DNA of 64,000 nt from Gloeopeniophorella convolvens. Its lineage: Eukaryota > Basidiomycota > Agaricomycetes > Russulales. A program made the translations under genes and the position numbers. A model generated the notes under the pieces. The model made no database searches. It saw nothing but the letters and a program-made list of their open reading frames with translations, and was not told the DNA's origin. Shown one piece after another: positions 59,938-64,000 of the stretch (its first letter is position 1; each line of letters starts with the position of its first letter). Where the stretch lies: assembly GCA_022496205.1 (NCBI GenBank), contig WTXD01000003.1:1-64000 (forward strand), read 5' to 3'.

Positions 59938-61992
59938 ATGATGGCTTCTCCTGTTGAGCACTCGTCGGCCCTCGACACTCCAGGCACAGGATCCTTTACT
60001 ATGCGGGATGATGATCACAGGTCCAGTCGCTTTTCAACCCCCGAGCGGCCAGCATATAGTACCCTCAAGTATATCGGCATCGTCGCAGCATGTACAAGTT
60101 CCATGTCGATGAGCATAGCGATGGGTCCGGCAGTCGCTATCACGCTACCTGCCGCTGCCAAGGATCTGAACATTCAAAGCAATGACCTGCAATGGATTAT
60201 CAACGCATTCTCTATCAGCTCAGTAATTACCTGACGCCCAGATGCTTCAAAAAAATTCACTCACACTCTGGGACTAGGCGTGCTGTCTGCTCCTTTTTGG
60301 GCGCCTTGCGGACCTTTACGGTCGGAAACGTATCTGGCTAATCGGGTACCTGATCATGGCGGCGTTCGGTCTCGGCGCAGGCTTTTCTCAATGTGCGTCT
60401 AGTTCATCCTCCATGTTTCAGACAAGAGCCTCACCCAATACTTGTATAATACAGCCGACAAAGTGCTCTATGTGCTACGAGGCATACAAGGAGTAGGCGC
60501 CGCAGCGGTGATTCCAGCAGCAGTAAGATGACATGCCTTTGCTACCAAATCGTGCCCCACCCCCTCTGATCTTACGCAATTGTTAGCTTGGAATTCTTGC
60601 CAAAAGTTTTCCGCCGTCACCAGCGCGTTCCCTTGCATTTGCAACCTTCTCCGCCGGCGCGCCTCTCGGCGCAGTTTTCGGATTCGTCATCGGTAGCGTC
60701 CTTACACAATTGACAAAGTGAGTTTGAATACCTCTCAACTGATCCCCTTGATCCTGATACATGTGTCCTAGCCCAACGTGGAGAAGTCCCATGTACTTAT
60801 TCTCGGGTATCGCCTTCGCGTTCACGACGCTCGGCTTCTTCGTCATAGACAAGGATGAGCCTTCTACGGAGGAAGATCAACGCGTTGATTGGATCGGAGC
60901 TGCCTTGATTACCGCCGGTCTTGTTCTCGTCGTCTTCGTTCTGGGCGACTTACCAACTGCCCACGGAGGTTGGAAGAATGCCCGTTAGTCCCCGGTTTTG
61001 CAGATTGCTTCACGTAACCTCATGGCACGCACAGGCATCATCTCCCTTTTTGTCGTCGGCGTCGTCCTCACGGTATTGTTCGTCGCATGGCAATACTACC
61101 TAGAGCGGCGGCTCGAGAACCCAGAGCTCCCACGGACAGCCTGGACGGCACCACCGCTCATGAAACTATCTATGTGGAAACGCGCTCGTGGTCGCTTTGC
61201 GGTCATGCAGCTCATCGCGTGCATGAACTGGGCGGCGTTCACGTGCTGGACCGTCTGGGTACAGTTGTACTACCAGACCTACCTTGGCCTTTCACCCATC
61301 AAAACCATGCTCCGCGTGCTGCCTATGTTTTTCATGGGTATCACAGCCAATGTCATTATCGCGCTGACCATCGCGCGCATCGACGTCGTGTTCATCGTCG
61401 GTGCGCCATCACACCGTTCTACTTCCCGTTCACCGACTGATCGAATGCTTTTGCAGCTGCTGGCACACTCCTGACGGGTTGTGCATGCGTCTTCTTTGCT
61501 GTGATTGACACCAGTGCACCATACTGGGCGTTCGGCTTCCCATCCGCATGTCTCATCGTGCTCGGCGCAGATTTCACGTTCGCATCTGGCACCCTCTTCA
61601 TCTCGAAGGTCTCGCTGCCGCACGAGCAGAGCGTCGGCGGTGCACTCTTCCAGGCTATGACGCAGATCGGGTCCGCAGTCGGTCTGAGCGTTCCACAATC
61701 GTCTTCAACAGCGTTCTACGCGCTCAGTCGCGGCATCTTGGCGTTATCGTGGACCATGAGGCAGACAACGCGCCACTTCCGGCGCAGCTCAAGGCGTACA
61801 AGGCGGCGATGTGGACGGGCTTTGCGTTCGGCATAGTTTGTGCGTGTCGAACCTTCTGTCCCTCTTTCGGTAGCTGATCTTCGATCGGCAGGCACAATGT
61901 TGTCGGTGTTCCTGCGTGGCGTGGGCGTCGTTGGCCAGAAGACCACGAGCGCCGAGGAGAGGCCGACTCTCAGGTCCGTAATGATCTTCTGA
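59938..61992 (+). CDS. MFS drug:H+ antiporter (DHA2-like, ATR1 type)
   Basis: A plasma-membrane or vacuolar multidrug exporter of the major facilitator superfamily. The start at 59938 (a second ATG follows directly) gives a cytosolic N-tail (SSALDTPGTGSF), then TM1 LKYIGIVAACTSSMSMSIAM, GPAVAITLPAAAKDLNI and DLQWIINAFSISS. A short intron joins to ACCLLLFGRLADLYGRKRIW, which carries motif A GRLADLYGRK. Then come LRGIQGVGAAAVIPAA, FATFSAGAPLGAVFGFVIG, YLFSGIAFAFTTLGFF, WIGAALITAGLVLVVFVLG, MNWAAFTCWTVWVQLYYQTY, MFFMGITANVIIAL and SVGGALFQAMTQIGSAVGLS. Seven or so small introns are present. After GSAVGLS the frame slips by one T (near 61693). Restoring it gives STIVFNSVLRAQSRHLGVIV and a last exon ending RPTLRSVMIF at 61992. 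About 550 residues with 12-14 membrane segments. Confidence 0.88.
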
Positions 61993-62583
61993 AAACGAAC
62001 ACCTAAGCTCATGAACCTCAGGCTACGGAGTCAGCCACAGCCGACCTGGAAGAGAAGAAATCCAATCTACCTATCTAGCTGACACCTGCGCCCTTCATTC
62101 CGCAATTTCGGGGGAAGGTATTGGCACTTGCACTCCGACGCAAGCAAGGACAAGTTTGATAGATCCCTTGATTTTACGAGCACACGAGGTATCGTACGAC
62201 GGACATGAGTTGATATGCGTACAGTCTGAGCCATCTGGCCATGTACACCCAGGATCTTTGGCTGGCCCAGTCCAACGACCCGAGCTTAATATTTAGAATG
62301 ATACGATCTCTTGCTTAATCTGGCCATGTTACATCCTGTTGGAACGATCAGTCGATGAACACCTAGAGACAATTATGTACCCCATAAATTATCGCTTTCG
62401 ACAGAACAGAATGACGTGTGTGGAATCTGAATATTTCGATCTACGGTGAATCATAACGTTGAACGTTCACGTTCAGGTGCCAGTTCAGACTGGTAACGTC
62501 TGCCAACCGGCACACACCACTATATGTACCATTATAAAGTCTATGAAGGTGGTATAGATGGAGAATGCTGAGTAGGAGAGGGT
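61993..62583. other. Convergent 3' intergenic region
   Basis: Between converging transporter and phosphatase genes. AT-rich, with nothing recognisable. Confidence 0.5.
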
Positions 62584-63487
62584 CTATCTAAGACAAAGAA
62601 AACGACAGCGTCCAGTCCTCGCTTTCCTCGAGATCGTACCTGTGCATCGAACTGTGCCGAGCCTATGAATGGACCCCTCAACAGAATACACCGCCCTGGA
62701 GCCCGTTCCGGAGGTCCGAGTCACTACTGCTGGGGACTCAGAGTCGTTCCTGGTACCAGTCCAATGGTGCGCACCCTGCGGCATCGCCCTCGCACGCGTG
62801 CGATCCCATGAGCGGCTCTCATGTCTGCTCCTGTTGTCGAGAGGCTCTCTGATCCGAGCTTGCAGAGTGTTCGAGCACCGCACCCAGTATGTCTCCAGCT
62901 GGGACATAAACCCGGGGTTCGGCCGCACTATGGAGCGCTTCCCGCGGACGGCCGCAAGTGCCTCGCGTGGGGCCATGCCGGATGTAGCAATCAGGTATGC
63001 GATTACGACGGTCGCGCTGCGGCTGATTCCCATGTAACAGTGCACCTACGACTTCCGTCAGAATGACTCTTGTATTCAGTTAGACCATGGAACGTACCAG
63101 AACTCGCGCATCCGGGCTCTCTGCGAGCGCGCCGCGTATGAAGGACGTGGTGGTGGATAAGTATTGGAGTATGTCTTCGCCAGCGTGATCAGACACTGGG
63201 ATGTGCAATGTGCGCAGACGGCAAGAAGCGGGAAATGTCGGGGCCTCCTCGATAGCAGAAACAACGTGTGTGATACCGAGATTGGTGAGCTGCACCGGGT
63301 CGCAGGCCGTGTGCAGGTCCGTGAGATAAAGACGCGGTGCGATTCTACTGGCGACGCGCTTGTGCTTGATTGCTGGCTGTCTACCTGGACGCATCTCTGG
63401 GGCTTTTTCTCGCTGTTGAGATTCGCTGGAAAGAATTGTGTCTTTATACGGAGAGACCACGAGGGTGCTGAGCAGGCCGAACGCCAT
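62584..63487 (-). CDS. Dual-specificity protein phosphatase
   Basis: It removes phosphate from Ser/Thr and Tyr residues, often on MAP kinases. The start at 63487 gives [17 protein letters not shown]. The DSP fold begins [35 protein letters not shown], and the general-acid loop is [18 protein letters not shown] 52-nt intron joins DARVL to [19 protein letters not shown], which holds the active site HCX5R (HCYMGISR) with the usual following Ser. Then [20 protein letters not shown] and FMSQLETYW complete the domain. A basic, disordered tail of about 95 residues ends at 62584. The tail may be shortened by an undetected intron. The total is about 284 residues. Substrate unknown. Confidence 0.88.
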
Positions 63488-64000
63488 GTCGGAAGGGTCG
63501 GCGAGTGGCGAGAAGCGAAGAGGTTCTCGCCACCCAGGAGTATACGCAAGCCCTTATACCAATCCTAACTAGGTTCACCGCATGCAAAACCCGTTGAAAC
63601 TGCGCGAAAGAAGGCCATAGAGCCGGTTCGCCACTGCTATCATCGTCGCGATTGTGCGATGAGTCACTCACCAGGTTCCACCCGCCGCCATCCCGTGGCA
63701 CCGATGGCTGTTTCGTATCTCGATTTGCGCCACGTCGAGTCATATTTCCTGATGATTCTGAAGAAGCAGTGATGGGTCCTGGCTCGCGGACGCCGGTCCG
63801 CCTTGGTCCAAGCGTACGTTTGGCTACTTTTGGTATCGTGGTATACATGTACAGATATATATGGGTGAGGAATCTAGAGTACAACGTCTCACAGATATTG
63901 AGCCCGCTGCAATAGGCGGAGCCTAGATAACGGCGTACCGTCTGAGAAATCCTGGATGAAACTCTGAGAGCCTATTCTACGAGTCGAGAGAAGGCGGGGT
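63488..64000. other. Upstream region of the phosphatase, to the window end
   Basis: Should contain the phosphatase promoter. Overlapping frames on both strands look like chance. No further gene is seen before the right edge. Confidence 0.5.

Overview
The window comes from a filamentous basidiomycete, most likely an agaricomycete. The genes are split by many 45-60 nt GT-AG introns. The families are typical of mushroom-forming fungi: DUF6535, S53 sedolisins and Goodbye-NACHT-ankyrin NLR-like proteins. The single-copy genes use strongly G/C-ended codons. I saw no prokaryotic features, CRISPR array or rRNA, and no tRNA that I could support.

Left flank (1-9.3 kb). This holds an inverted sedolisin relic at the edge, an intact secreted sedolisin (S53, 1076-3124, minus), a GH47 alpha-1,2-mannosidase (minus), a TRM82-type WD40 subunit of the tRNA m7G methyltransferase (minus) and, divergent from it, the intact signal peptidase gene SEC11 (8457-9272, plus).

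Amplified block (about 8.3-50.0 kb). A composite unit has been copied and eroded: SEC11 (plus), linker, sedolisin fragment (plus), NLR 3' flank, NLR gene (minus), NLR 5' flank. It contains four minus-strand NLR copies (A 10.7-14.7, B 20.1-24.6, C 39.0-43.4, D 45.4-49.2 kb) and a fifth, more distant NLR on the plus strand (E, 31.0-36.4 kb). It also contains three dead SEC11 copies, a frameshifted larger sedolisin copy (15.4-17.1 kb), several short sedolisin relics and two relics of a Rom2-like RhoGEF. Each NLR has an N-terminal Goodbye-like domain, a NACHT ATPase and a long ankyrin array of highly similar 33-residue repeats. In all five genes the Walker A loop sits on a 25-nt microexon. Copies A and C carry substitution-type stop codons. 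Every copy also has one-base frameshifts.

Right flank (50-64 kb). This holds single-copy genes: a DUF6535 membrane protein (minus), a conserved Ser/Pro-rich hypothetical protein (plus), an RBR-type E3 ubiquitin ligase (minus), an MFS drug transporter (plus) and a dual-specificity phosphatase (minus).

How it fits together. The two flanks carry ordinary protein maturation, secretion, tRNA modification, ubiquitin and signalling genes. The middle looks like a birth-and-death cluster of fungal NLRs, proteins known elsewhere for allorecognition and innate-immunity-like roles, with SEC11 and sedolisin fragments as hitch-hikers. Several one-base frameshifts also occur in the flanking housekeeping genes, often at short homopolymers, so some frameshifts may be sequencing errors rather than biology.
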